Shown here in pieces: positions 17,922 through 28,265 of a stretch of DNA of 64,000 nt. Positions within the stretch are counted from its first letter, which is position 1. Every line of letters starts with the position of its first letter. Position numbers and translations under genes: made by a program. Below the pieces are notes generated by a model. The model saw nothing but the letters and a program-made list of their open reading frames with translations, was not told the DNA's origin and ran no database searches. The stretch is from Alloalcanivorax venustensis ISO4 (GTDB taxonomy: Bacteria; Pseudomonadota; Gammaproteobacteria; Pseudomonadales; Alcanivoracaceae), in contig NZ_ARXR01000001.1 of assembly GCF_015356855.1 (NCBI RefSeq), positions 62,001 to 126,000 on the forward strand. The letters are read 5' to 3'.

Positions 17922-19823
17922 ATGCTGTCCCTGGAACACATCAATTTGCGCCGCGGCCCGGAGCTGCTGCTCGAAGACGCCAGTTTCGTGCTGCATAAAG
18001 GCACGCGCGTGGGCGTGGTGGGCCGCAACGGCAGCGGCAAGAGTTCGCTGTTCAAGCTGATCATGGGCGAGCTGGAAAGCGACGGCGGCACCGTACAGCG
18101 TCCTGCCGACTGGCGCTTCTCGATGATGGTGCAGGAAGTACCGGCACTGGCGCAGCCGGCGCTGGATTACGTGCTCGACGGCAACCGCGCGCTGCGGCAC
18201 TGGGAGGCGGCCCTCGCCAAGGCCCAGGACGGCGACGACAACACCGGCATCGCCCGCGCCCACGCCGAACTGGACGCGCTGCGCGCCTGGGAGCAGCCGG
18301 CCCGCGCCGCCACGCTGCTGGCCGGCCTGGGCTTCTCGGACAGTCAGCAACAACAGCCGGTGAGCGCCTTCTCCGGCGGCTGGCGCATGCGTTTGAATCT
18401 GGCCCAGGTGCTGATCAGCGACGCCGACCTGATGCTGCTTGATGAGCCCACCAACCACCTGGACCTGGACGCCATTCTCTGGCTGCAGCAGTGGCTGGTG
18501 CAGCACCCCGGCGCCTTGATGCTGATTTCCCACGACCGCGCCTTCCTGGACGCCACCGTGTCGGAGATCCTGCATATCGAACACGGCCGCCTGAAACGCT
18601 ACGCCGGCGACTATTCGGATTTCGAGCGCCAGCGCGCCGAGCAGCTGTCCCTGCAGCAGAAGCTGCACGACAAGCAGCAGGCGCAGGTGGCGCACATGCA
18701 GAAGTTCATCGACCGCTTCCGCGCCAAGGCCACCAAGGCCAAAGCCGCGCAGAGCCGCATCAAGGCCCTGGAAAAGCTGGAGCGCATCGCGCCGGCCCAC
18801 GTGGATTCCGGCTTCGAATTCGACTTCAAGACGCCGCTCAAACTGCCCAACCCCATGGTGCTGCTGGAGAACGCCGCCTGCGGCTACCAGGACACCACCA
18901 TCCTGAGCGCGGTCTCCATGAGCCTGCGCCCGGAATCGCGGGTCGGCCTGCTGGGCCCCAACGGCGCCGGCAAGTCCACGCTGATCCGCACGCTGATGGG
19001 CGAATTGCCGGCGCTCTCCGGCCACGTTCAGCGGGACCCGGACCTGAAGGTCGGCTACTTCCACCAGCAGCAGGTGGACCGGCTGGCCGCCGACGAAAGC
19101 CCTTATCAGCTGCTCCACCGCCAGCACCCCAACTGGAGCGAGCAGCAGTTGCGCAACGAACTGGGGCGCTTCGGTTTCCACGGCGACAATGTGTTCGACC
19201 CGGTGGGCCGCTTTTCCGGCGGCGAAAAGGCGCGCCTGGGCCTGGCGCTGATCGTGCACCAGAAGCCCAGCCTGCTGCTGCTCGACGAGCCCGCCAACCA
19301 CCTGGACCTGGACATGCGCGAAGCACTGACCATGGCGCTGCAGAGCTTCGAGGGCGCGGTGGTGCTGGTCTCCCACGACCGCCACCTGCTGGAAACCACG
19401 GTGGACGAATTCCAGCTGGTGGCCGAGGGCGGCGTGCGCCCGTTCGACGGCGACCTGGACGACTACGCCCGCTGGCTGCAGCAGTCGCGGCGCGAGGCCA
19501 AGGCACCGGCCGGCGACAACAAGGCCGCCGGCAAGGACGACGCCAAGCAGCGCCGCCAGGACGCCGCCCGCCTGCGCGAACAGCTCAGACCGCTGAAGAA
19601 GGACGTGGAAAAGCTGGAGAAACAACTGGACCGGCTGGGCACCGAACTGAGCACGGTGGAAACCGCGCTGGGCGACGAAACCCTCTACACCGACCCGGCC
19701 CGCAAAGGCGAGCTCAGCGAGTTACTGAGCCGCCAGGGGGACCTGAAAAGCCGCCACGAAGACACCGAGATGGCGCTTCTGGAAGCCATGCAGGCCCTGG
19801 AAGACGCCGAGTCCGATTTGTAG
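17922..19823 (+). CDS. ABC-F family ATPase, YheS type
   Basis: A 633-aa soluble protein with two ABC cassettes and no membrane part. Walker A motifs are GRNGSGKSS and GPNGAGKST; signatures are SGGW and SGGE; Walker B motifs are LMLLDEPTNHLDLD and LLLLDEPANHLDLD. The inter-domain linker is Lys/Ala/Gln-rich, as in ribosome-binding ABC-F proteins, and the C-terminus is a coiled coil (about 545-630). ABC-F proteins act on the ribosomal E site and tune translation. The ATG at 17922 has only a modest CAAGG upstream. The stop codon lies within a REP-like fragment. Confidence 0.92.
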   Translation: MLSLEHINLRRGPELLLEDASFVLHKGTRVGVVGRNGSGKSSLFKLIMGELESDGGTVQRPADWRFSMMVQEVPALAQPALDYVLDGNRALRHWEAALAKAQDGDDNTGIARAHAELDALRAWEQPARAATLLAGLGFSDSQQQQPVSAFSGGWRMRLNLAQVLISDADLMLLDEPTNHLDLDAILWLQQWLVQHPGALMLISHDRAFLDATVSEILHIEHGRLKRYAGDYSDFERQRAEQLSLQQKLHDKQQAQVAHMQKFIDRFRAKATKAKAAQSRIKALEKLERIAPAHVDSGFEFDFKTPLKLPNPMVLLENAACGYQDTTILSAVSMSLRPESRVGLLGPNGAGKSTLIRTLMGELPALSGHVQRDPDLKVGYFHQQQVDRLAADESPYQLLHRQHPNWSEQQLRNELGRFGFHGDNVFDPVGRFSGGEKARLGLALIVHQKPSLLLLDEPANHLDLDMREALTMALQSFEGAVVLVSHDRHLLETTVDEFQLVAEGGVRPFDGDLDDYARWLQQSRREAKAPAGDNKAAGKDDAKQRRQDAARLREQLRPLKKDVEKLEKQLDRLGTELSTVETALGDETLYTDPARKGELSELLSRQGDLKSRHEDTEMALLEAMQALEDAESDL

Positions 19824-19831
19824 GAGCGGGC
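19817..19831. repeat. REP-like fragment over the yheS stop codon
   Basis: TTTGTAGGAGCGGGC, the first 15 bases of the REP-like consensus, with the TAG stop of the ABC-F gene inside it. Confidence 0.5.
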
Positions 19832-19854
19832 CCATCGCACCTGGAATCGTCGGC

Positions 19855-20478
19855 CTAGCGCTGTTCTTTGCCGAGCAAAGCGGCGCTGCCGGCGCCGCAG
19901 GCCACCACGGTTTTCATCATCTGCTCCACCGGAATGTCCGGCCGCCGCTCCACCAGGTCCTCATGGACGTGATAGATAAAGCCGGAAGTGGGGTTGGGGC
20001 CGGTGGGCACGAACACGGACAGGTGGCCGTCCTCGTGACGGGAAGTGATCAAGCCCAGCACGGTGGCGGGCACCTGGCGCCCGTACAACCACACCCTCGC
20101 CACCTCGCCACGCATCAGGCTGTCCTGGCTGCCCCCGAACAGTTGCATGGTCACTTCCTTGACCAGCCGGTACCCCGGCAGGCGCTCCATGCCGCGCTTC
20201 TCCAGTTTTTGCCATAACCAGCCGCCCAGGCTGGTGGCCACCAGGGTGCCGACCAGAAAACAGAACACCACCAGCACCGCCACCACCACCCAATCGGCGG
20301 CGAATTTCGGCAGCCCGAAGAAGCGCACCACCAGGCCGGTGAACGGCGCGATCAAACCGGTGGCGGCGTCGTAAATCCATTTAAAGAAGAACGCGATGAT
20401 GGAGATGGGCAACAGAATCAGCAGCCCGCCCAACAGCGACTTGCGGATAAAGAACCAGATACGGTTATCGTTTTCCAT
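19855..20478 (-). CDS. DUF502 family membrane protein
   Basis: A 207-aa inner-membrane protein of the DUF502 family, with two predicted helices near the N-terminus (LLGGLLILLPISIIAFFF and the second after VVVAVLVVFCFLVGTLVA). The soluble part has ERLPGYRLVKEVTMQLFG and VFVPTGPNPTSGFIYHV, both typical of the family. Function unknown. It is the last gene of a leftward run with greB, 29 bases downstream of it. Confidence 0.85.
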   Translation of the reverse strand: MENDNRIWFFIRKSLLGGLLILLPISIIAFFFKWIYDAATGLIAPFTGLVVRFFGLPKFAADWVVVAVLVVFCFLVGTLVATSLGGWLWQKLEKRGMERLPGYRLVKEVTMQLFGGSQDSLMRGEVARVWLYGRQVPATVLGLITSRHEDGHLSVFVPTGPNPTSGFIYHVHEDLVERRPDIPVEQMMKTVVACGAGSAALLGKEQR

Positions 20479-20507
20479 GGGCGCGCGGCGGCTCCGTTGC
20501 CGGGGTT

Positions 20508-21005
20508 TCAGGAATACCAGATTCGGTTGACGTAGAGACAGCGTTCGCCGTTCGGGGTTCGCACCCAGGCCTCGTCGTCCACCCGCTTACCAAGCAAGGC
20601 CCGCGCCAGCGGCGCGTCGATACTGATCTCGCCACGGCTGCCGTCGGCCTCGTCGGGGCCCACCAGGCGGAAGCGCTCGACCTTGCCGTCGTCGTCCTCC
20701 ACTTCCACCCAGGCGCCGAAGAACACCTTACCGGTATCCTCCGGCGCCCGCTCGACCACGTTCATGCCGTCCAGACGCTTGCTCAGGAAACGGATGCGCC
20801 GGTCGATCTCGCGAAGCTGCTTCTTGCCGTAAATATACTCGGCATTCTCCGAGCGGTCGCCCTGGGCGGCGGCCTCCTGCACCGACTTGGTGATCGGCGG
20901 CCGCTCTTCCTTCCAGAGCCGCTGCAGCTCTTCGTTAAGACGCCGGTAGCCCTCCGGCGTGATGTATTTGGAGGCGGGTTTGCCTTTCGGTCGCCAACGG
21001 CCCAT
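20508..21005 (-). CDS. greB: Transcription elongation factor GreB
   Basis: A 165-aa Gre factor that enters the RNA polymerase secondary channel and stimulates cleavage of backtracked RNA. The N-terminal coiled coil carries YITPEGYRRLNEELQRLW and the tip DRSENAEYIYGKKQL; the C-terminal globular domain has VFFGAWVEVEDDDG and LARALLGKR. DRSENAEYIYGKKQ distinguishes GreB from GreA. It starts three bases after the HipB-like gene, so it may be partly transcribed from the hip promoter. Confidence 0.95.
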   Translation of the reverse strand: MGRWRPKGKPASKYITPEGYRRLNEELQRLWKEERPPITKSVQEAAAQGDRSENAEYIYGKKQLREIDRRIRFLSKRLDGMNVVERAPEDTGKVFFGAWVEVEDDDGKVERFRLVGPDEADGSRGEISIDAPLARALLGKRVDDEAWVRTPNGERCLYVNRIWYS

Positions 21006-21008
21006 GGG

Positions 21009-21317
21009 TTACTCCCCTCCCTGTATCAATCGTGGCGCTCGGGACGACACCACCGCGAGCTTGAGCCCGAACGGCGCCAGTAATTTCTCCACGGTGCCCA
21101 GAGTGGGGTTGCCGCGGCCCTGTTCAATATCCTGAATCACTCGCGCGGACACGCCGGTGAGTCGACTGTATTCACTCAAGGTGAAGCGCAGCTCGCCGCG
21201 CAGCAGAGAGACCACCTGATCCACCGACAGCTCCGGTCTGGCCTGAATGTGGCTCAGCACTTCGCGACGCCGTTCGACCTGCTCCGCCGGGCTCATTTGG
21301 GCGTAGCGCTTATCCAT
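21009..21317 (-). CDS. HipB-like XRE-family antitoxin/regulator
   Basis: A 102-aa helix-turn-helix protein (recognition region SRLTGVSARVIQDIEQGRGNP, residues about 53-73). It starts eight bases inside the end of the HipA-like gene, so the two are translationally coupled. In HipBA systems the HipB protein binds operators upstream and neutralises the HipA kinase. The order here is toxin first, antitoxin second, the reverse of E. coli hipBA. Confidence 0.8.
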   Translation of the reverse strand: MDKRYAQMSPAEQVERRREVLSHIQARPELSVDQVVSLLRGELRFTLSEYSRLTGVSARVIQDIEQGRGNPTLGTVEKLLAPFGLKLAVVSSRAPRLIQGGE

Positions 21318-22605
21318 GCAGACGCTCCAGTTGGTCCGCCAGTTTCAGAATGCCCGGTCGCAACCTTGCCACCAGGTCCGCGTCCACGCCGAGCAGGCCC
21401 ATGCGTTGTGGCAGCCCCTGCAGACAGGGCGCCATGTCCCGCAGTGCGCGTCGCAACAGGCCGGCCTCCAGGTTGCCCGCCGCCGCCAGCGCTTCCGTGA
21501 CGTCCTGCCAGTCCGGCTGCCCGCCGTTATCGGCGTGCCAACGGCTCTGCCGGGCGATCCCGTCCGGGTGCAGAAACATGGGCGCGAAATCGAACACCGG
21601 GGTCAACGCGATACGGCCATCCTGATACCGGGCGATGGCCGTATTGCGGGCGTGGTTGTCTTTGTTGCCCAACGCCAGATTGGCCACGTCACGCTTAAGG
21701 TATTCGATGATCTCCGTTTGCGGATCGGTGACCACCTCGGCCAGAGCCCGGCAGGCGTCTTCATGCTGCAAACCGAGACCGAAGCCTGCCCGGCCACATA
21801 ACGAAGCGAGACTCTCCTGGGCGATCCGCTGCACGCCGCCACCATCAACGCCGCGGTCGAAACGCGGGATGAACAGCGTGCGTCCGTGCATCTCCAGAGC
21901 ACCGTGAACGCGCAGGCCCAACGCCCGGGCCAACGCCATATAAAGGGCCTCAGCGCGCAGAATGGCTTCCAGGTCCCGGTCCGTGCCGCGCTGGAATTTG
22001 ACCAACCAATGACGCCGGGCACGGCTGTCCTCCAAGGTATGATCCAAATAAAGCAGGCCGTCGTCGGCCTCGGTAAGCAGAATCTTCGGCCACTCACCCT
22101 GGACACCGGAGGAACCGGCCACGAACAGGCCGTGCCCGGCCAGATGCTCCACGAAATCTTCATGGCGGCCCGCCACTTCGTCAAAGCGGAACCCGCGTGC
22201 CGGACCGGCCTGCCCCTCGGCCAGCCAGTCCCAGGCTTCCTTGATGCGCAGGTTGCCAATCGGATTGCCGGCGCCGGCTCTCAGCAACGGCCAGTCCCCA
22301 CTGGCTTCAACGGTGGCCGGCAGGTCCAACTGGCGCAGTAACTCCTGTCGCCCGTAGCCTTGTGGCAATACGTCCAACAGCCAGGCCGGCCAGGTGTCCT
22401 GGTCGTCAATTTCCAGGGATACGGGAAAACGAACCCCACAGGCCGCGGCGTCACGACGCCCCAGATAATCCAGAGCGTAATCCGGCAAGTAGGTGGTGTA
22501 GGTCGGCGTGCGCCAACCCTGGTGTTCCGGGCCGGCCAGGCTGATCACCGCCGCGTCCCGCCACGCTCCGCCTACAAAGATCTGTGCTGTACACTTATTA
22601 TCCAT
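21310..22605 (-). CDS. HipA family serine/threonine kinase (toxin-like)
   Basis: A 431-aa HipA-family protein; HipA kinases inactivate tRNA synthetases in characterised systems and induce growth arrest. Key elements are present: the Gly/Ser loop GSSGVQGEWPK, the ATP lysine in WLVKFQ, the catalytic motif NKDNHARN and the metal Asp in FDFAPMF, so the kinase looks intact. The target cannot be predicted. I see no Shine-Dalgarno before the ATG at 22605, but a TATAGT ends seven bases before it (see promoter entry). Dyads lie just upstream, as expected for HipB autoregulation. Confidence 0.85.
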   Translation of the reverse strand: MDNKCTAQIFVGGAWRDAAVISLAGPEHQGWRTPTYTTYLPDYALDYLGRRDAAACGVRFPVSLEIDDQDTWPAWLLDVLPQGYGRQELLRQLDLPATVEASGDWPLLRAGAGNPIGNLRIKEAWDWLAEGQAGPARGFRFDEVAGRHEDFVEHLAGHGLFVAGSSGVQGEWPKILLTEADDGLLYLDHTLEDSRARRHWLVKFQRGTDRDLEAILRAEALYMALARALGLRVHGALEMHGRTLFIPRFDRGVDGGGVQRIAQESLASLCGRAGFGLGLQHEDACRALAEVVTDPQTEIIEYLKRDVANLALGNKDNHARNTAIARYQDGRIALTPVFDFAPMFLHPDGIARQSRWHADNGGQPDWQDVTEALAAAGNLEAGLLRRALRDMAPCLQGLPQRMGLLGVDADLVARLRPGILKLADQLERLHG

Positions 22606-22611
22606 TTCCGC

Positions 22612-22617
22612 ACTATA
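22612..22617 (-). promoter_or_regulatory. Candidate -10 of hipA, possible leaderless transcript
   Basis: TATAGT on the minus strand, six bases before the hipA-like ATG. Transcription from this box would start at or beside the start codon, which would explain the missing ribosome site. The -35 is weak. Confidence 0.35.
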
Positions 22618-22631
22618 TCACCATATTGGAC

Positions 22632-23776
<1,145 letters not shown>

Positions 23777-23790
23777 TCGCTGGAACGGGC

Positions 23791-23910
23791 TTTGTGGGAG
23801 CGGGCGCCGCCCGCGAAAGGGAGCGAAGCTCCCGGCGGGATACCTGAGCTCTCTGGCATCTCGCCGGCCGGCTTTGCCGGCCTTTCGCGGGCGGGGCCCA
23901 CTCCTACAAG
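23791..23910. repeat. Inverted pair of REP-like elements (REPIN-like), copies B and C
   Basis: Copy B starts TTTGTGGGAGCGGGC at 23791 rightward; copy C runs leftward and ends at 23910 (CCACTCCTACAA). Both contain GCCCGCGAAAGG and a following G/C palindrome, and meet at a GAGCTCTC palindrome near 23848. Copy C abuts the stop codon of the TonB receptor. The pair fills most of the gap between two convergent genes and may also act as a transcription stop. Confidence 0.75.
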
Positions 23911-26007
23911 TCAGAAGTTGTAGCTTGCCTCGCCGAGGATCACGCGGCGCTCGCCGTAGCCACAGTCGAGACCTTCACCACGGCACCAGGACACATACTC
24001 CTTGTCCGCCAGGTTCTTGCCGGTCACGGTGAAGTCCCAGGGGCCGGTGCGGTAGCCGACCATGGCGTCGTAGAGCGTCACGGACGGTACTTCCGGACCG
24101 GCACCACTACCGTAGTCGCTGCCCACGGTATCGCCGACATAGCGCACCCCGGCACCGAAGCGGAAACCGCTTTCCAGTTCGTATTTGCCCCAAACCGAAG
24201 CGCTCTCTTCAGCGACGTACGCCAGCCGCTCACCGGTCTCATCCTCTCGGGCGTCCAGCTTGGTGTAGTTGGCCAGAACGCTGGCGTTGCCCAGCCTTTT
24301 TTTCACCGAGACCTCCCAGCCGTCCACCACGGCGCCGGTCTGCTCGACGCTTTGCGGATTGGCACCGTCAACAACGCGATTGGTTTCTTCGATATCAAAC
24401 CAGGCCGCCGTGACGGCGAGTCCGTGACGCTGGGACAGGTACTTCACACCGGCCTCGCGCTGCTCGCCGGTGGTCGGATCGAGGCTTTCGCCGAAACCGT
24501 CCAGGCCGAGGTTGGGCACGAAGGATTCCGAGTAACTGATGTACGGCGACAGGCCGGAATCGAACCGGTACATCAGGCCCAGCCGCCCAGTGGTGGCGGT
24601 GTCGTCGGTATCGGTATCGACGCCGTCAGTGCCCAGCACCGTAGTGGTGGTATCGTCGTAACGCAGCGCACCGGATACCACCACACGGTCGATCTCCATA
24701 TGGTCGATCACGTACACACCGGTTTGTCTGATGCGGTTGTCGTCTTTATCTTCCGGATCCAGCACCGCGTAATTCACATTGCCGTATTGCGGGTCATAAA
24801 CGTTCAGATCGGTGCCGCCGCCGGTCGCGCTGAAACTGTTGTCTTCAGTCCACAGTGCGTTCTGTCGATCCACACCGATGGCCAGGGTATGCCGGGTGGC
24901 ACCGAGGCGCAGGTCGCCTTCCAGCCGCGCATCCACATTGAAGATCTCGGTGCCTTTGTCCGCCATGTAAATGGTGCGGCCGATGGTACCGTCGGCGGCC
25001 GGTGCCGCCCCGATATTGGCCCAGTGCTCCCGGGTTTCGGTCTCGGTTTCGGTATAGCGGGCAGTGGTGGCGATCCCCCAGGTGTCGTTAAGGCGGTGAT
25101 CGACGAACAGGGTGACTTCGTCCTTGCGGCGGTCATAGCGGTCCCAGTCCGGCTCGCCGACAAACGTCTCGGAACCGATATCCCCCTGCGGACCGGGCTC
25201 CAGGGTGCCCTGGGTGGGCAGGAACTGGGCGGACACCGCACCGGTGTTTTCCTGGCTGTTGAAGAGCAGGCTGATGGTGGTGTCGTCGGAGGGCAGCCAG
25301 GTCAGCGAGGGCGCGAACACGTATCCGTTGTCGTCCACGCAATCCACCTGGGTGCCGCTGTCGCGCTTGAGCGCCACCAGCCGGTACAACAGCTTGCCGT
25401 CTTCGGACAGCGGCCCGGTGACGTCCGCCGCCAGCACCTTGCGATCGTAGGAACCGACCTGCGCGCGAAGCTCGCCCTGCTTCTCCGCCTTGGGCAGCTT
25501 GGACACGCCGTTGATGATGCCGCCCAGCTCCGCCTGACCGTACAACACCGACGAGGGCCCCTTGAGCACTTCGACGCGCTCCAGGCCATAGATGTTGGGC
25601 CGCACGCTGTTGTAGGAACCGTAACTGGCACGCAGGCCGTCCACGTAAAGCGAGGGCCTCAGCCCCCGCACCATGGCCGAATCGCCGCGGGTATCGAAGC
25701 CGAAATTAGCGCCATACACCCCGGACATATACAACAAGGAGTCCTGGATATTCTTGGCGCCGGTGTCTTCGATCAGCTCGCGGTCCACGGTCTCGATCGA
25801 GAACGGCTGGCGCTCCACCGGCACCCTGGTTTTACCCACGGAAGCCGGTTTGTCGACGGTGATGTAGCCGTCATCGGCGGGGCCTTCGGCGCCCACTTCC
25901 ACCGGCGCCAGAGTACCGGCGTTGTTCTCCTGCTGGGCGGCGGCCAGCGCCGGCGCGGTCAGCAGCGTGATCAGAGCCGCCGCGGCGGCGAAATCTTGAT
26001 TGGACAT
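23911..26007 (-). CDS. TonB-dependent siderophore receptor
   Basis: A 698-aa outer-membrane receptor. Signal peptide is residues 1-24 (ALAAAQ); the plug follows with RQPFSIETVDRELIEDTGAKNIQDSL and ERVEVLKGPSSVLYGQAELGGIIN; the barrel ends with the expected terminal aromatic (ASYNF). Two cysteines near the end (WCRGEGLDCGYG) are typical of FhuA/FoxA-like hydroxamate receptors. The ATG at 26007 has TGGGGAA upstream; longer frames would precede the signal peptide. A Fur-box candidate lies 43-70 bases upstream. There is no biosynthesis gene nearby, so it likely imports a foreign siderophore. Confidence 0.9.
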   Translation of the reverse strand: MSNQDFAAAAALITLLTAPALAAAQQENNAGTLAPVEVGAEGPADDGYITVDKPASVGKTRVPVERQPFSIETVDRELIEDTGAKNIQDSLLYMSGVYGANFGFDTRGDSAMVRGLRPSLYVDGLRASYGSYNSVRPNIYGLERVEVLKGPSSVLYGQAELGGIINGVSKLPKAEKQGELRAQVGSYDRKVLAADVTGPLSEDGKLLYRLVALKRDSGTQVDCVDDNGYVFAPSLTWLPSDDTTISLLFNSQENTGAVSAQFLPTQGTLEPGPQGDIGSETFVGEPDWDRYDRRKDEVTLFVDHRLNDTWGIATTARYTETETETREHWANIGAAPAADGTIGRTIYMADKGTEIFNVDARLEGDLRLGATRHTLAIGVDRQNALWTEDNSFSATGGGTDLNVYDPQYGNVNYAVLDPEDKDDNRIRQTGVYVIDHMEIDRVVVSGALRYDDTTTTVLGTDGVDTDTDDTATTGRLGLMYRFDSGLSPYISYSESFVPNLGLDGFGESLDPTTGEQREAGVKYLSQRHGLAVTAAWFDIEETNRVVDGANPQSVEQTGAVVDGWEVSVKKRLGNASVLANYTKLDAREDETGERLAYVAEESASVWGKYELESGFRFGAGVRYVGDTVGSDYGSGAGPEVPSVTLYDAMVGYRTGPWDFTVTGKNLADKEYVSWCRGEGLDCGYGERRVILGEASYNF

Positions 26008-26049
26008 GATGTTTCCCCAGGAATGACAGTTGGCTGACAAGCCACTAAC

Positions 26050-26077
26050 GATAATCGTTCGCATTATACTTATCATT
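26050..26077. promoter_or_regulatory. Fur-box candidate of the TonB receptor
   Basis: GATAATCGTT-CGCATTATAC-TTATCATT: three degenerate copies of the GATAAT/ATTATC hexamer with dyad ends, upstream of the iron receptor. Confidence 0.65.
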
Positions 26078-26099
26078 CCCGGCAAGTGAAGAGGCATCC

Positions 26100-26128
26100 T
26101 TGTCATCCTCTTGTCATGCTAATGTCAT
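26100..26128 (+). promoter_or_regulatory. Pho box of ppk
   Basis: Three heptamers TTGTCAT, TTGTCAT and ATGTCAT at 26100, 26111 and 26122, exactly 11 bases apart, matching the PhoB repeat CTGTCAT with 4-base spacers. They end 37 bases before the ppk start, where a Pho box would replace the -35. Confidence 0.82.
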
Positions 26129-26165
26129 CCAATAGGTCCTTCCGCCTCCAAGCTCAGGACTCGCA

Positions 26166-28253
26166 ATGAACGCCAACACCGGTATCCAGGGCCCCGATTT
26201 GAGCAATCAGGACTTCTACATCAACCGGGAATTGAGCCTGCTGCAGTTCAACCTACGGGTGCTCGAGCAGGCCATGGACGAGCATCATCCGTTGATGGAG
26301 CGTCTCAATTTCCTGCTGATCTTCTCTTCCAACATGGACGAGTTCTTCGAGATTCGCGTGGCGGGCCTGAAGAACCGCCTGGAAACCGGCACCGGGCGCC
26401 CGGGCCCGGATGGCATGCTCGCCGAGGAAGTGCTCGCCGAGGTCGCCCGCGTGACCCACGACGCCGTGCAACGTCAGTACCACATCCTGCAGAACATCCT
26501 GCTGCCGGCCCTGGCCGAGGAAGGCGTGCACTTCTTGCGCCGCGAGGACTGGACGCCGGCGCAGACCGAGTGGGTGAAAAAGTACTTCCGCGACCAGATT
26601 TACCCGGTGCTGACGCCCATCGCCCTGGACCCGGCGCACCCCTTCCCGAGGCTGGTGAACAAGAGCCTGAATTTCATTGTGTCGCTGGACGGCAAGGATG
26701 CGTTCGGCCGCTCCACCGGCCTGGCCATCGTACCCGCGCCGCGCTCCCTGCCACGCCTGCTACGGCTGCCGGAAGAGATCTGCGAGGACGGCAACGACAA
26801 CTTTATTTTCCTGTCCTCGATGATTCACGCCCACGTCAGCGATTTGTTTCCCGGCATGAAAGCCACCGGCTGCTACCAGTTCCGGGTAACGCGGAACGCC
26901 GACCTGGAAGTGGACGAGGACGTGGAGGATCTGGCCAGCGCGCTGAAGGGCGAGCTGCTGTCCCGTCGCTACGGCGACGAAGTGCGCCTGGAAGTGGCCG
27001 ATAACTGCCCCCGCGACCTGATCGAGTATCTGCTGGAGCAGTTCGAACTGACCGAGCAGGACGCCTACGAGGTGAACGGCCCGGTGAACCTGGCGCGCAT
27101 GTTCACCAGCGTGAACCGGCCGCGCCTGCACTACCCGCCGTTCAGCCCCAAACTGCCGGCGGCGGTGAAGAAACACGAAAGCATTTTCGAGGCCATCGAC
27201 CAGGGCGACATCCTGCTGCACCACCCGTTCGAAAGCTTTTCACCGGTGGTCAACCTGCTCGCCGAAGCGGCCCGCGACCCCAAGGTGCTGGCGATCAAGC
27301 AGACGCTCTATCGCACCGGCACCAACTCGGAAATTCTGGACCACCTTGAGACCGCCGCGCGTAACGGTAAGGAAGTGACCGCGGTGGTGGAGCTGCGCGC
27401 CCGCTTCGACGAGGAGTCCAACATCGAGGGCGCGCGCCGCCTGCAGGAGGCCGGCGCCATGGTGGTGTACGGGGTGGTGGGCTACAAAACCCACGCCAAG
27501 ATGCTGCTGGTGGTGCGCCGCGACGGCGACGGCATCAAGCGCTATGCCCATGTGGGCACCGGCAACTACCACACCAAAACCACCAAGATTTACACCGATT
27601 ACGGCCTGATGACGGCGGAAAAAGGCCTGTGCCAGGACGTGCACAAGATCTTTCAGGAGCTCACCGGCATGGGCAAGGCGGCGCGCCTGAAGCAGCTGAA
27701 GCACTCGCCGTTCACCCTGCATCCAAGCCTGGTGCAGTGGATCGATTTCGAAACCGAACAGGCCCTGGCCGGCAAGCCGGCGCGCATCATCGCCAAGTTC
27801 AATTCGCTCACCGAAGAGCAGATCATGCGGGCGCTGTACCGGGCCAGCCAGGCGGGCGTGCGGATCGACCTGATCGTGCGCGGCATCTGCTGCCTGCGCC
27901 CGGGCATTCCCGGGCTGTCGGAGAACATCCGCGTGCGCTCGGTGATCGGCCGCTTCCTGGAGCACACGCGCATCTACCATTTCCACCACGCCGGCGAGGA
28001 CCTGGTGTACTGCTCCAGCGCCGACTGGATGGACCGCAACCTGTTCAACCGGGTGGAAACCGCCTTCCCGGTCAACGAACCGGCGCTCAAGGCGCAGGTG
28101 CTGGAGCAGGGTCTGGAGTATTACCTGCGCGACAACGGCCAGGCCTGGGAGCTGCACGGCGACGGCATCTACCGCCGCGTGCAGCGGGCCGAGCACGAGG
28201 CCCCGTTCCTGGCCCAGCAGGCGCTGCTTGAGGCCCTGTCCGGCGGCGCCTGA
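26166..28253 (+). CDS. ppk: Polyphosphate kinase 1
   Basis: A 695-aa enzyme that reversibly makes polyphosphate from ATP. The N domain starts [19 protein letters not shown]; the catalytic histidine is in the block [14 protein letters not shown], and a second HKD-like region appears near the end ([19 protein letters not shown]). Length matches the family (about 690). The upstream Pho box points to induction in phosphate starvation. It converges on ppx, its functional opposite, with 12 bases between the stops. Confidence 0.97.
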   Translation: MNANTGIQGPDLSNQDFYINRELSLLQFNLRVLEQAMDEHHPLMERLNFLLIFSSNMDEFFEIRVAGLKNRLETGTGRPGPDGMLAEEVLAEVARVTHDAVQRQYHILQNILLPALAEEGVHFLRREDWTPAQTEWVKKYFRDQIYPVLTPIALDPAHPFPRLVNKSLNFIVSLDGKDAFGRSTGLAIVPAPRSLPRLLRLPEEICEDGNDNFIFLSSMIHAHVSDLFPGMKATGCYQFRVTRNADLEVDEDVEDLASALKGELLSRRYGDEVRLEVADNCPRDLIEYLLEQFELTEQDAYEVNGPVNLARMFTSVNRPRLHYPPFSPKLPAAVKKHESIFEAIDQGDILLHHPFESFSPVVNLLAEAARDPKVLAIKQTLYRTGTNSEILDHLETAARNGKEVTAVVELRARFDEESNIEGARRLQEAGAMVVYGVVGYKTHAKMLLVVRRDGDGIKRYAHVGTGNYHTKTTKIYTDYGLMTAEKGLCQDVHKIFQELTGMGKAARLKQLKHSPFTLHPSLVQWIDFETEQALAGKPARIIAKFNSLTEEQIMRALYRASQAGVRIDLIVRGICCLRPGIPGLSENIRVRSVIGRFLEHTRIYHFHHAGEDLVYCSSADWMDRNLFNRVETAFPVNEPALKAQVLEQGLEYYLRDNGQAWELHGDGIYRRVQRAEHEAPFLAQQALLEALSGGA

Positions 28254-28265
28254 GCGGCGCCTCCG

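Noticed and set aside
17685-19625. Leftward 646-codon open frame opposite the ABC-F gene
   Set aside because: A GC-rich antisense shadow without a ribosome site or family motifs.
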